From Paenibacillus planticolens (lineage in GTDB: Bacteria; Bacillota; Bacilli; Paenibacillales; NBRC-103111): a DNA stretch of 64,000 nucleotides. Positions within the stretch are counted from its first letter, which is position 1. Each line of letters starts with the position of its first letter. The translations under genes were made by a program, and so were the position numbers. Location of the stretch: NCBI RefSeq assembly GCF_013141725.1, contig NZ_WHNZ01000015.1, positions 1 to 64,000 of the forward strand, written 5' to 3'. Under the pieces are notes generated by a model. It did not search any database and was not told where the DNA came from. It saw only the letters and a program-made list of their open reading frames with translations. Shown here piece after piece: positions 53,975 through 63,364 of this stretch.

Positions 53975-54202
53975 TTAATGATCTAAGAGTTTACCCAGCG
54001 GCTTGAAAATAACATTCACGAATTGTGTCGGGCCGGGCAGGCCAGGATTCATAACTAATGAGATGGCCAGAACCCAACATAGGGCCAAGATAGACAGGTA
54101 AGCCGCCCGCTCTTTTTTCGATACTGTCTTCAACCGAAACCACTGAAATAGCGTGATGAGCAGGCATGCCGCCATGTATATCGGAATATCCTTGGGTGTC
54201 AT
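53975..54202 (-). CDS. Small membrane protein of the germination operon
   Basis: 75 residues with two predicted helices (~8-20 and ~33-55). It lies between gerC and the second gerB-type gene, 21 bases from gerC, in the same direction. Such small two-helix genes (GerD-position or 'GerXD-like') accompany some gerA operons and modulate germination; assignment is by position and topology. Confidence 0.7.
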   Translation of the reverse strand: MTPKDIPIYMAACLLITLFQWFRLKTVSKKERAAYLSILALCWVLAISLVMNPGLPGPTQFVNVIFKPLGKLLDH

Positions 54203-54223
54203 TTTCGTCTATTCCTCTTCCTT

Positions 54224-55414
54224 TCATTTCTCCTCTTCTGCTTTCGAAGATTTGATGTTGGACAACCCGGGACGCAGCATTTTGGCATCAGAATGTACAG
54301 TCACCTCAACGCTTGGGAACATGTCGTTCCAGTTCTCTTGCATTTTTCTCCATTCCTGCGGGTAGGCGCGGTGAAATTCTCCTGCGAAATCCAGAATATC
54401 CGCCTTCAAGATATGCTGCACCATGTGTAAAGCATCGCCAACCCTCTGCTCAATGTCGTCATTCATGGCTTCTTCTACGGCTTCAACGGCTTTGGAATCG
54501 GAAATGAGATCCAGCCCAGTCGTATTTTGCAGCGCATCGTCCTCCGTATGAATCCAGACATTCATCTTCCACTTGCCGTTCTCTATCAACGGCTTCAGCT
54601 TCGTTTCGCTCTTCAGCAGCCGAAGGGAGACATTTCCGCTGGTACCGGCGGGCGTCACGGTGACAACCGCTGTTTTGATCTCATTTCTTAGCCAAAGAAG
54701 ACCCCGCGAGGTTGGATCATCGATGCTGCCGACCATTTTATCATCTTTAAACACAGCCGTTTTATTAACGAAGCTTTCGGTATTGTCGCGATTATTAGCG
54801 GAGTCTGGCTGCAAGATTTCAAGAAAGGGCAGCGCGGCGGCACCGGATTGATTCATCAGCATTTGTGCCAAGTCCGTCAACGTGACACTAAGAATGATTT
54901 TACTCTTGCCAATCTCCCTCATGATCTCTGAGGAGTTGCGCTCTATCCTTGTGTTCATCTCGAGGATCTGCCGCGCGCTTCCTTTGCAAACATACATAAA
55001 TGCACGTTCTCTCGGCTGAGGCGCTCTCAACAAATAATCGATATCCTCTCGAATGCCTCTCCGGGCGACAGCTTCTCCGAAAATAATAATTTCCGTATGT
55101 CCCCAGAAAATTTTGCGGGGCATCTTCTCTTGGAGTTTGGAGACCGCATCAGCAATATTAACGCCAATCGCGGATTTGACGAGGGAGGTTTGAATGCTTC
55201 CCCCCTTGTTGCTGCTTTCTAATCCCCCTCCGCCGCCGCCGGGACCCCGTGGAATGAAAATCTGCAGTGTCAATTCGATCGACTTATCGTCATATTTATC
55301 AATGGCCGCGCCCGTGATGAGCGCCAAATCGTTGACTTCCGTCCGATCCCAGCAGCCTGTCAAAATCACAGGGAGGAGACTGGAAGCTAAAGCCAGCTTG
55401 ATTATAGCGTTCAT
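54224..55414 (-). CDS. GerAC-type germination lipoprotein
   Basis: 396 residues. Lipoprotein signal ends in LTGCWDRTEVNDLA (Cys ~21), exactly the GerAC start. Remaining family features: PRKIFWGHTEIIIFGEAVA, LLRAPQPRERAFM and EWRKMQENWNDMFP. It sits on the outer face of the inner spore membrane as the C subunit of a nutrient receptor. The ATG at 55414 overlaps the gerB stop by ATGA, which fixes the start. Confidence 0.93.
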   Translation of the reverse strand: MNAIIKLALASSLLPVILTGCWDRTEVNDLALITGAAIDKYDDKSIELTLQIFIPRGPGGGGGGLESSNKGGSIQTSLVKSAIGVNIADAVSKLQEKMPRKIFWGHTEIIIFGEAVARRGIREDIDYLLRAPQPRERAFMYVCKGSARQILEMNTRIERNSSEIMREIGKSKIILSVTLTDLAQMLMNQSGAAALPFLEILQPDSANNRDNTESFVNKTAVFKDDKMVGSIDDPTSRGLLWLRNEIKTAVVTVTPAGTSGNVSLRLLKSETKLKPLIENGKWKMNVWIHTEDDALQNTTGLDLISDSKAVEAVEEAMNDDIEQRVGDALHMVQHILKADILDFAGEFHRAYPQEWRKMQENWNDMFPSVEVTVHSDAKMLRPGLSNIKSSKAEEEK

Positions 55415-56499
55415 CCGGGCTGCCCCTTTCTGAATGCAGCAACCATTAAAAGCACAGACGGAATGCCGAGCTGCGTGATCAGAGCTAAAAAAGGGATAGT
55501 GGTGCCTAAAGCGTGCATCAGCTCCTCGAAGTTTGGGGATACCCAAAAGCTGAAGAGAGAAATGAGAAAACCTACTGGGACGATGAGGGGCCGGTAATCA
55601 GGCAGGCTGAGCAGTTGGGCTGTTCCAAGGACAATGGCATAGTAAACCAAAGCCACTTTGATGAACATGCCAATGATCCAAATGGCCATAAGCAGCGATT
55701 CCACATGTTCCAGAAAGTCAGCGATGGAAATGTAACGTACAGCATTGAGAAAAGGATAATTAAATTGGACGGTAAGCGGTCCGAACATGAATAGGATGGT
55801 CAGGTTGATCAAGAGCAAAGTGATCATCGCGACGCCGACACTGATGAAACACCATTGCAGCGTATGCTGCTTTTTGCTCAGAACAGGAAAAAGAAACGAT
55901 ATCAAAAAAAACTGAGAAAACCAAGATGAGGGCACAATGGACCCCACGAGCGGCGGAAGCAGGCCATCTCCCAGAATAGGAAACATTTCCTTGGGACGTA
56001 GATCGGGTATCATCAAAACGACCATCATAAAAATAATGAACAAGGCCGGAGGGACAAGGATTTGCGACACTCTCGCGATTACTTCAATTCCCTCATACAA
56101 GGCATAAGCACATACAGCCACCATACAAAAAATGACGAGAGCCATCGGTGTTTCTTGAAGAAAGCTGCCGATCACGAACTCCCCGTATTCGCGCAGAATG
56201 AGTCCATTCGTAAAGATAAAGGACACGATGAATAAGCCGGAGAGAGCTTTCCCCGCGTACGCGCCCAGAATTGACTCTGTATATTGGATAAAGGTCAAAC
56301 CCGGAAATTTTGTATACAGGCGGTACATGACAACAACGGTCAGAAGCCCTGCCAACGAGGCAAGCAAAGGCGTCATCCACATATCGATGCCGGCGGTTTT
56401 CATGGTGAGAGAAGGAACCGATAAGGCGGCTGTCGCCACGATGGTCGGGTGCATGAGGAGAGCTAGTTGAAGCGGGGATATTTTTCCTTTTTCAATCAT
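55411..56499 (-). CDS. GerAB-type germinant receptor permease
   Basis: 362 residues, about ten helices. LQLALLMHPTIVATAALSVP and FPGLTFIQYTESILGAYAG match GerB proteins. The membrane subunit that probably binds the amino-acid or sugar germinant. It overlaps both neighbours by 4 bases (gerA end, gerC start), so the three are translationally coupled. Confidence 0.94.
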   Translation of the reverse strand: MIEKGKISPLQLALLMHPTIVATAALSVPSLTMKTAGIDMWMTPLLASLAGLLTVVVMYRLYTKFPGLTFIQYTESILGAYAGKALSGLFIVSFIFTNGLILREYGEFVIGSFLQETPMALVIFCMVAVCAYALYEGIEVIARVSQILVPPALFIIFMMVVLMIPDLRPKEMFPILGDGLLPPLVGSIVPSSWFSQFFLISFLFPVLSKKQHTLQWCFISVGVAMITLLLINLTILFMFGPLTVQFNYPFLNAVRYISIADFLEHVESLLMAIWIIGMFIKVALVYYAIVLGTAQLLSLPDYRPLIVPVGFLISLFSFWVSPNFEELMHALGTTIPFLALITQLGIPSVLLMVAAFRKGQPG

Positions 56500-58013
56500 G
56501 AGCGTTCATCCCCTTTGGGCGGTTCTGGTTTCTGTCCTGACGGCTGCCTTGTTCGATTCATCCTTCCGGTAAACTTAGGGCGGGTGCGCATCGCCCAGAT
56601 CGGAGCGCGAACGAGCACATCTTTCAATTCGTTCTTTTTAAAAGGCGCTATCGGCTGAAGGTAAGGTACGCCAAGTGACCGCAGTGAGGAAAGGTGGATC
56701 ACGATGGCAATGAATCCAAGCATAAGTCCCAACAGCCCCAGAATCCCCGATAAAAACATGATCGGGAACCGGAGCATACGGAGTGCAATGCCTGTGGAGT
56801 ACTGCGGCATCATAAAGGATGCAATGCCTGTGATGGCTACCACCATGACCATCGGAGCCGATACCAGGCCCGCTGACGTGGCTGCCTGTCCGATGACGAG
56901 CGCTCCCACGATGCTAACAGCTGCGCCGACCTGTTTAGGGAGCCGGACGCCGGCTTCGCGGAGCGCTTCGAAGGATATTTCCATAAGAAGTGCTTCAACC
57001 AATGCGGGAAACGGAATGTCTTCTCTGGATTTCGCGATACTGAGCAAAAGCGATGTCGGAACCATCTCTTGATGAAATGTCAAAATAGCCACATACAAAG
57101 AGGGAAGTAAAAGGGTTATGAAAAAAAACAAATAGCGCAGCCACCGGATGAGGGTACCAATAATAAATCTTTGATAATAGTCTTCAGGCGATTGCAAAAA
57201 AGTGAACAGCGTTGCCGGTGCTATCAGGGCAAAAGGTGTTCCGTCCACTAAAATGGAGGTGCGTCCTTCCAAGAGTGCGGCGCAAACAACATCCGGGCGT
57301 TCCGTCACTTGAATTTGCGGAAAAGGCGAAAACGGATGATCTTCAATCAGGCCCTCGATATACCCGCTTTCCAGAATCCCGTCGATCTCGATCTCCGTGA
57401 TCCGTTTTTCAACCTCCTCAATGAGCGTCTTATTCGCAATGCCTTCCATGTAAGCAATAATGACTTCTGTTTGTGTATGCCTTCCTATGTTGTATGACAC
57501 CATTTTTAAGGAGGGACTTTTAATTTTTCGGCGAAGCATGGCTGTGTTCACGGACATGGTTTCTGTAAATCCTTCGCGCGGTCCGCGAATAACGGATTCC
57601 GCCGAGGGTTCTTCAATGGACCTCTTTTCCCACTGCGGAAGGCCGAGCGAATATCCGACCGGCAGTCCGTCGATAAAAAGTCCGGCATTTCCTTTGGAGA
57701 GATGGGCGATCATGTCTGAAATTGTCGAGATTTCCTTAACGTCCGAAATGGAAATAATCGATGACAATTCTTTTTCCGTATCGTTCCAATCTTCGACGGA
57801 TTCACGCAATAAAGGGGTCAGGACGCTTCGTTCCAATGCTTCCAGATTGACCATTCCTTCGATATAAATAACGAATGCTCCAGTCGTTTCTCCGATGATG
57901 AAGCCATGAAATATAACGTCTTTACATTTATTATAAATAATCTGCAGCGCTCGCAGGTTATAATCGAGTGAGGAGGAAACAGTTTCCGATGAATTCGACA
58001 AACTTGCATCCAT
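56496..58013 (-). CDS. GerAA-type germinant receptor subunit
   Basis: 505 residues. Cytoplasmic N-terminal half with NLRALQIIYNKCKDVIF, YIEGMVNLEALERSVL and RRKIKSPSLKMVSYNIGRHT; C-terminal membrane half with FITLLLPSLYVAILTFHQEM and RREDIPFP-like KSREDIPFPALVEALLMEIS. Matches GerAA/SpoVAF. TAAGGAGCG ribosome site. First gene of the operon, diverging from the Ter operon. Confidence 0.94.
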   Translation of the reverse strand: MDASLSNSSETVSSSLDYNLRALQIIYNKCKDVIFHGFIIGETTGAFVIYIEGMVNLEALERSVLTPLLRESVEDWNDTEKELSSIISISDVKEISTISDMIAHLSKGNAGLFIDGLPVGYSLGLPQWEKRSIEEPSAESVIRGPREGFTETMSVNTAMLRRKIKSPSLKMVSYNIGRHTQTEVIIAYMEGIANKTLIEEVEKRITEIEIDGILESGYIEGLIEDHPFSPFPQIQVTERPDVVCAALLEGRTSILVDGTPFALIAPATLFTFLQSPEDYYQRFIIGTLIRWLRYLFFFITLLLPSLYVAILTFHQEMVPTSLLLSIAKSREDIPFPALVEALLMEISFEALREAGVRLPKQVGAAVSIVGALVIGQAATSAGLVSAPMVMVVAITGIASFMMPQYSTGIALRMLRFPIMFLSGILGLLGLMLGFIAIVIHLSSLRSLGVPYLQPIAPFKKNELKDVLVRAPIWAMRTRPKFTGRMNRTRQPSGQKPEPPKGDERS

Positions 58014-58175
58014 AAGAACGCTCCTTAGATGTGATAATTATCTGTTTGTCCAATTAAGCCAATTGCTAAACCAATTTACCTGGGAATGATTTTGTTTACG
58101 TTTTAGCGGATTTTGGATAAAATTGTTCTTGGTAGTAAAAATATGTAACGAAGATGAAAAATTAATCGAAACATG
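58014..58175. other. Divergent intergenic region between ger and ter operons
   Basis: Must hold the leftward ger promoter (not identified; a forespore sigma-G type is expected). On the plus strand TGTAAC (58144-58149) and CGAA (58167-58170) with a 17-base spacer are a second, weaker ECF-type candidate for the ter operon. Confidence 0.4.
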
Positions 58176-58201
58176 TGAAACGCGATGGGCACTCATCCGT
58201 A
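58176..58201 (+). promoter_or_regulatory. ECF-sigma (SigW-type) promoter of the Ter operon
   Basis: TGAAAC (58176-58181), exactly 16 bases, then CGTA (58198-58201). This is a perfect match to the B. subtilis sigma-W consensus and close to sigma-M. It is about 50 bases before the first TerD start. Confidence 0.82.
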
Positions 58202-58251
58202 TCAAAGTAGTGAGTGTTCTTCAAAACAAGCCGTGAAGGGAGGTGGCCTGA

Positions 58252-58851
58252 TTGACTATCAATTTGGTCAAAGGTCAGAAAATCGATTTAACAAAAGGAA
58301 ATGCCGGTCTCTCCAAGGTCGTTGTAGGTCTTGGCTGGGATCCTGCCGTGATTGAGAAGAAGGGCTTTTTTGGAACGAAGAAAACAACGGTGGAGATTGA
58401 CTGCGACGCTTCTGTTATTTTATTGGATGCTAATGGTAAATTGACAAAAGAGAAAAATGTCGTGTACTTCGCGAATTTGCAAAGTCCCGATGGTTCAGTC
58501 GTTCACTCCGGAGATAACCGTACAGGTGAAGGCGAAGGCGACGATGAGTCAATTTCGGTTAACTTGAACCAAGTGCCGGCGGATGTCAGTAAAATCATTT
58601 TTGTCGTAAACATCTACGATTGTGTCAATAGAAAGCAGGATTTCGGTCTCATTCAATCCGCTTATATTCGAATTGTGAATGATTCCAATAACCAAGAATT
58701 GGTTAAGTTTAATTTAACGGATAACTATGCCGGCAGGACTTCCCTGATCGTCGGTGAAATGTATCGCCATAGCGGCGAATGGAAATTTAATGCGATTGGC
58801 GAAGGCTATTCCGATACGACGATCGGTCAATTAGTTAAGCGCTACACATAA
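58252..58851 (+). CDS. TerD-family stress protein (YceC-like)
   Basis: 199 residues. Starts [20 protein letters not shown], the TerD signature, then calcium-site segments [12 protein letters not shown] and [14 protein letters not shown]. An extra loop with [10 protein letters not shown] after the first strand sets it apart from the next two paralogs, as in B. subtilis YceC. TTG start with GGGAGGTGG upstream. TerD proteins bind Ca2+ and assemble at the membrane with TerC under metal or envelope stress. Confidence 0.93.
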   Translation: MTINLVKGQKIDLTKGNAGLSKVVVGLGWDPAVIEKKGFFGTKKTTVEIDCDASVILLDANGKLTKEKNVVYFANLQSPDGSVVHSGDNRTGEGEGDDESISVNLNQVPADVSKIIFVVNIYDCVNRKQDFGLIQSAYIRIVNDSNNQELVKFNLTDNYAGRTSLIVGEMYRHSGEWKFNAIGEGYSDTTIGQLVKRYT

Positions 58852-58879
58852 TCCACTATATAAAGCGAGGTCATTACTC

Positions 58880-59461
58880 ATGGCGATTTCATTATCTAAA
58901 GGTCAAAAAGTAGATCTGACAAAAACAAACCCAGGCTTAACGAAAGTAGTTGTTGGCGTAGGTTGGGACACGAACAAATATGATGGCGGTAAAGACTTCG
59001 ACCTGGACGCTTCCGTTTTCTGCGCGAATGCATCCGGTAAAGTAAGTTCCGAATCCGATTTCATTTTCTATAACAACCCGAAAAATGCGAATGGTTCCGT
59101 TGTTCATCACGGCGACAACCGTACAGGCGCAGGAGACGGGGATGATGAGCAAGTTAGCGTGGATCTGAGCGCAATTCCGGCTGAAACAGAGAAAATCGCT
59201 TTCTGCATCACAATCCATGAAGCGGATACAAGAAGCCAAAACTTTGGTCAAGTGTCCAATGCGTACGTTCGTATTCTTAACGAAAGCACAGGCGCTGAAT
59301 TGATCCGTTACGATCTTGGCGAAGACTTCTCCATCGAAACTGGCGTTGTTATTGGCGAATTGTACCGCAACAACGGAGAATGGAAATTCAGCGCTATCGG
59401 CAGCGGCTACAAAGACGGTCTTGCTGGACTAGCGCGCGACTACGGCTTACAAACAAACTAA
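58880..59461 (+). CDS. terD: TerD-family stress protein
   Basis: 193 residues. Canonical Ter[56 protein letters not shown] and [19 protein letters not shown]. All acidic Ca2+ ligands are present. GCGAGGTC ribosome site. Second of three tandem TerD genes, 28 bases after the first. Confidence 0.95.
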   Translation: MAISLSKGQKVDLTKTNPGLTKVVVGVGWDTNKYDGGKDFDLDASVFCANASGKVSSESDFIFYNNPKNANGSVVHHGDNRTGAGDGDDEQVSVDLSAIPAETEKIAFCITIHEADTRSQNFGQVSNAYVRILNESTGAELIRYDLGEDFSIETGVVIGELYRNNGEWKFSAIGSGYKDGLAGLARDYGLQTN

Positions 59462-59493
59462 GTCTTTTAAAAAAACTCTAAGGAGTTGTAAAT

Positions 59494-60081
59494 ATGACAA
59501 TCAGCTTGTCCAAAGGTCAAAGGATTGACTTAACCAAATCTAATCCCGGTTTAGCAAAGGCGATTATCGGATTAGGTTGGGATACCAACAAATATTCCGG
59601 CGGGCATTCTTTTGACTTGGATGCTTCCGCATTTATGCTTCATGCAGACAATAAGGCTAAGGGCATTGAGGATTTCATCTTTTATAATAACTTGGTTGGA
59701 GCTAATGGTTCGGTACAGCATACGGGAGATAACCGGACGGGAGACGGCGATGGAGACGACGAGCAAATCAAGGTCGATTTCTCGAAAATTCCTGCGCATA
59801 TTCAACGTATTGGGATTGCCGTTACGATCCACGATGCGGTTAGCCGCAATCAAAATTTCGGACAAGTTTCCAACGCATTCGTCCGCCTCGTTGATGAGGT
59901 CACCGATCGGGAAATATTACGCTATGACTTAGGCGAGGATTTCTCGGTTGAAACGGCGGTTGTCATTTGCGAGTTGTACCGGGACAGCCTGGGGCAGGAA
60001 TGGAAGTTCCAAGCGGTTGGCAGCGGATTCCAGGGCGGTCTTCAAGCGCTCTGCACAAATTATGGACTTGACGCTCAGTAA
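59494..60081 (+). CDS. terD: TerD-family stress protein
   Basis: 195 residues, closest to its upstream paralog: [56 protein letters not shown] and [18 protein letters not shown]. Ca2+ sites intact. AAGGAGTTG ribosome site. A duplication probably produced this pair. Confidence 0.95.
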   Translation: MTISLSKGQRIDLTKSNPGLAKAIIGLGWDTNKYSGGHSFDLDASAFMLHADNKAKGIEDFIFYNNLVGANGSVQHTGDNRTGDGDGDDEQIKVDFSKIPAHIQRIGIAVTIHDAVSRNQNFGQVSNAFVRLVDEVTDREILRYDLGEDFSVETAVVICELYRDSLGQEWKFQAVGSGFQGGLQALCTNYGLDAQ

Positions 60082-60096
60082 AAAATGAATACATTG

Positions 60097-60121
60097 GGGT
60101 GGTGCAAGCAAGGCATCACCC
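60097..60121 (+). other. Hairpin between terD and the TerD-TerA fusion gene
   Basis: GGGTGGTG pairs with CATCACCC (one G-T pair), loop of nine, followed by TTCAATTA. Possible attenuator or mRNA processing site. Confidence 0.45.
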
Positions 60122-60158
60122 TTCAATTATGAATGACGGAAGGGACAGGGACTGCCCC

Positions 60159-61403
60159 ATGCATATATCACTGGTCAAAGGCCAGAAGGCCGATGTGACA
60201 AAGACAAATCCGGGATTAACCCAGATTGGTATTGGACTCGGATGGAATGCGCCAGCGAATCTGGATCTGGATACATCCGCATTTTTGTTAGGAGCCAATG
60301 GGAAAGTCGAGACTGATGAGCAGCTTGTATTTTACAACAACCCCGTCCAAAGCGGCGTGACTTTCATCAATCAACCCTCTGAGGGAAGAGATACGAAGCA
60401 ATTCTCGGTTCAGCTTTCGAGCGTGCCGGCCCGTGTTGAGAAGATTGCCATAACGCTCACCATCTATGAGGGTGAGAAGCTTAAGCAGCAATTCAGTCAA
60501 GTGAATCAGGCGTATATACGGATTTTTCATCCGAGCTCTGGGCAAGATATGCTGCGATATGAACTGGGAAATTACTTCTCCGTTGAGACAGCTATTGTTG
60601 TTGGAGAATTATATAGATATGGCGGGGAGTGGAAGTTTAGCGCGATCGGTTCCGGCTTCTCGGGAGGCCTCAAGGCGTTGTGCGGTAATTTTGGGATCGA
60701 GGTCAAGGATGAACCGACGGCCAGTTCTGAGCCGAAACCGCTGCCAAAGATTACGCCACCCCCGGAAGCGAGTAAACCCCCGGTCATCCCTTCAGCTCCG
60801 ATCAATTTAAATAAGATTGAGTTGAAGAAGAAGGGCGATCGCATTTCTTTAGAGAAGAAGCCGCCAGGCCGACTCGGGGAAATATTGATTAATCTTAATT
60901 GGAATCAGAAGAGCGGTACCGGATTTTTCGGGAAAAGCAAAAGCATTGATCTGGATCTGGCATGCTTGTATGAATTAAAGAACGGAGAGAAAGGCGTTAT
61001 TCAGGCGCTTGGCAACCGTTTCGGTTCTTTGAGCAGCGCACCTTATATTGCCTTAGACGGTGATGATCGGACAGGCTCCGTGAAGACGGGAGAAAATATC
61101 CGGATTAACGGGAATAAGCTTACAGAATTCGAACGAATTCTCGTCTTCACGTTCATTTACGAGGGAGCGACAACTTGGTCTGAGGCCGATGGCGTCGTGT
61201 CCATTAAACAGGATGGCGGACCCGATATCGAGGTGAAATTGAACGAGCATGACAATCGTCAAGGCATGTGTGCCATAGCTCTTATTCGTAATCAGAATAA
61301 CGAAACTTTCAGCATCGAACGGCTTGTCCAGTACTTCTCCGGACATAGACAGCTGGATGAAGCATTCGGATGGGGTATGAAATGGGTTGCAGGCAGTAAA
61401 TAA
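60159..61403 (+). CDS. TerD-TerA two-domain stress protein
   Basis: About 414 residues from ATG 60159 ([20 protein letters not shown] follows). Domain 1 (1-~185) is TerD-like, with NLDLDTSAFLLG kept but the second calcium loop degenerate (NQPSEGRDTKQF instead of NRTGxGDGDDE). A Pro-rich linker (~190-220) leads to domain 2 (~225-414), TerA/TerF-like: RISLEKKPPGRLGEILINLN, SIDLDLACLYELKNG, GDDRTGSVKTGENIRING. Starts at 60129 or GTG 60099 are possible. It could bridge Ter complexes. Confidence 0.88.
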   Translation: MHISLVKGQKADVTKTNPGLTQIGIGLGWNAPANLDLDTSAFLLGANGKVETDEQLVFYNNPVQSGVTFINQPSEGRDTKQFSVQLSSVPARVEKIAITLTIYEGEKLKQQFSQVNQAYIRIFHPSSGQDMLRYELGNYFSVETAIVVGELYRYGGEWKFSAIGSGFSGGLKALCGNFGIEVKDEPTASSEPKPLPKITPPPEASKPPVIPSAPINLNKIELKKKGDRISLEKKPPGRLGEILINLNWNQKSGTGFFGKSKSIDLDLACLYELKNGEKGVIQALGNRFGSLSSAPYIALDGDDRTGSVKTGENIRINGNKLTEFERILVFTFIYEGATTWSEADGVVSIKQDGGPDIEVKLNEHDNRQGMCAIALIRNQNNETFSIERLVQYFSGHRQLDEAFGWGMKWVAGSK

Positions 61404-61430
61404 TTAGGGACAATTACAGGGGGGCAAGGT

Positions 61431-62174
61431 ATGTCAGATTTTTTTCAAAGTTTTATAAATAATTTTACTAGCTTTTTTAGCTGGGAGGTCCTCTCGGCCA
61501 CGCTAACGGATCCCGTGAACTGGGGAATCATCGGTACGCTTGTGATTTTGGAAGGATTGCTATCCGCCGATAATGCGCTGGTACTCGCCGTAATGGTTAA
61601 GCATCTGCCAAAAGAGCAGCAGAAAAAAGCTTTGTTTTACGGACTGCTCGGAGCCTACATTTTTAGATTCGTAGCGATTGGCGTGGGTACTTTCTTAGTT
61701 CAAATTGCATGGATTAAAGTACTTGGCGGTGCTTATCTTCTCTGGATCGCGATCAGCAATCTCTTTCTCAAGAAACATGAAGAAGATGAGAATGGCGAAG
61801 TTAAAAATAAAGGTCTTTCCTTCTGGCGAACGGTATTGGCGGTAGAAGTGATGGATATTGCATTCAGCGTGGACAGCGTGCTTGCAGCGTTTGGTGTCAG
61901 TGAGAAAGTTTGGGTACTGTTCCTTGGAGGTATCTTGGGCGTACTCATGATGAGAGGCGTGGCACAAGTCTTCTTAAAACTGATTGACAAAATTCCTGAA
62001 TTGGAAAAAACGGCTTTCATTCTTATTATCGTTATCGGTCTTAAGATGATCGCAGGCGCTTTTGGTTTCCATATCTCCCATGTTCTCTTCTTCTCCGTAA
62101 TCATCGCTTTATTCGGCGGTACGATTGTTCTCAGCCTGCTGCGCAATAAAAATAAATCCAAATCTGCGAGTTAA
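61431..62174 (+). CDS. TerC-family integral membrane protein
   Basis: 247 residues, seven or so helices. TerC signatures EGLLSADNALVLAVMV and AVEVMDIAFSVDSVLAAFGV carry the membrane acidic residues; FRFVAIGVGTFLV between. TerC exports or handles Mn/Ca and interacts with TerD. Corresponds to B. subtilis YceF in the same position. GGGGGGCAAGG upstream. No yybP-ykoY manganese riboswitch is visible. Confidence 0.94.
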   Translation: MSDFFQSFINNFTSFFSWEVLSATLTDPVNWGIIGTLVILEGLLSADNALVLAVMVKHLPKEQQKKALFYGLLGAYIFRFVAIGVGTFLVQIAWIKVLGGAYLLWIAISNLFLKKHEEDENGEVKNKGLSFWRTVLAVEVMDIAFSVDSVLAAFGVSEKVWVLFLGGILGVLMMRGVAQVFLKLIDKIPELEKTAFILIIVIGLKMIAGAFGFHISHVLFFSVIIALFGGTIVLSLLRNKNKSKSAS

Positions 62175-62201
62175 TTCATACAAATGTATTCATACAAATG
62201 A
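62175..62201. repeat. 13-bp tandem direct repeat after the terC gene
   Basis: ATTCATACAAATG occurs at 62175-62187 and 62189-62201, directly after the terC stop codon. Confidence 0.8.
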
Positions 62202-62210
62202 AACAAAGTC

Positions 62211-62235
62211 AATCCCTCCTCTATGGAGGGATTGT
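62211..62235 (+). terminator. Hairpin (attenuator-like) inside the Ter operon
   Basis: CAATCCCTCC pairs perfectly with GGAGGGATTG, loop TCTAT, followed by TTTATT. It separates the TerD/TerC genes from the biosynthetic genes and may lower their expression. Confidence 0.65.
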
Positions 62236-62260
62236 TTATTCCGAAGAGGGGGGAATCTCA

Positions 62261-63364
62261 TTGAGATACTTTAACTATGTCACGCCGGATGAAGAAAAAG
62301 CTTTATTTTATTTACCTCCCACCTCCTTCTACAATCATTCAGACAAAGAAATCCTGGCTTCCTCGGTTGGAGCCGCCCTTTACATGCCAGCCACACGCCC
62401 CACAATTGCCGAAGATATTGCTTTTGGAAAAATTGAGGGCCTCGTTTCCGCTATTTTCGATCTGGAAGATGCGGTCGGCGAGAATGAAGTACATGCCGCG
62501 GAAGAATCGCTGATCCATCAAATGAACAAGCTTGCCGCATTCATCGAACTTGGCATTCTTCGTTCGGATAATCTACCGTTATTATTCGTCCGAGTGAGAA
62601 GCGCAAACCAACTAAATTATCTAATAGAACGCTTGGAGGAGAATGTGGCCATTCTGACAGGCTTTGTTTTCCCGAAATTTACGGCGGAGAATGGCGAGGC
62701 GTATTTTCAAATTCTTGAAAATTATAATGATGAAAAGTCGTCCGCTTCCCCGACGTTATACGGTCTTCCCATTTTGGAGTCAGAGGCTATTATTTATAAA
62801 GAATTCCGTTATCCATCGCTTCAAGCGATCAAAGAAATTGTTGAGAAGTATAAGGATTTGGTTCTTAACGTCAGGATCGGCGCTACCGATTTCTCCAGTT
62901 TATATGGTTTGAGACGTAGTCCGGACATGACCATCTATGATATTGCCCCAATTCGGGATTGCGTGTCCGATATTATTAATGTATTTGGGCGCATGGACAG
63001 CTCTTATGTGATTTCGGGTCCGGTGTGGGAATATTTCCCTAGGAAAGGTTTGATTCGCGAAGTCATCATGGACAAAGAGAATGGCCTGATCGGCAAAACG
63101 ATCATTCACCCTACGCATATTAAACCCGTTCAGTCTCTTTATACTGTAACCCATGAAGAATATGTCGACGCCACAAGCATCATTGCCAAAAATAATGGCG
63201 ACTATGGCGTAATCAAGAGTCAATACGGCAATAAGATGAATGAAATCAAACCTCATCTCAACTGGGCAAGGCGTATTATGTTACGATCACAAATTTATGG
63301 GGTGCTGCATGAACAACAACAATATTTCGGATTATTGTCCATCCAAGACCGAGCGTACGTATAA
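62261..63364 (+). CDS. HpcH/HpaI aldolase / citrate-lyase-beta-like protein of Ter operons
   Basis: About 367 residues from TTG 62261 (GAGGGGGGAA upstream; ATG 62198 lies before the hairpin). TIM-barrel features: ALYMPATRPTIAEDI, FDLEDAVGENEVHAAE with the metal/CoA-lyase Asp, LFVRVRS, VFPKFTAENGEAY and IGKTIIHPTHIKPVQ. This is the family member found in the metabolic module of Ter operons, predicted to help make a nucleoside-like compound. It overlaps the next gene by 56 bases. Confidence 0.85.
   Translation: MRYFNYVTPDEEKALFYLPPTSFYNHSDKEILASSVGAALYMPATRPTIAEDIAFGKIEGLVSAIFDLEDAVGENEVHAAEESLIHQMNKLAAFIELGILRSDNLPLLFVRVRSANQLNYLIERLEENVAILTGFVFPKFTAENGEAYFQILENYNDEKSSASPTLYGLPILESEAIIYKEFRYPSLQAIKEIVEKYKDLVLNVRIGATDFSSLYGLRRSPDMTIYDIAPIRDCVSDIINVFGRMDSSYVISGPVWEYFPRKGLIREVIMDKENGLIGKTIIHPTHIKPVQSLYTVTHEEYVDATSIIAKNNGDYGVIKSQYGNKMNEIKPHLNWARRIMLRSQIYGVLHEQQQYFGLLSIQDRAYV

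Noticed and set aside
58152-58166. Possible sigma-B promoter (GTTTAC ... GGATAA near 58095-58120) for the Ter operon
   Set aside because: Only a partial match, whereas TGAAAC-N16-CGTA nearby is perfect; kept as unlikely.
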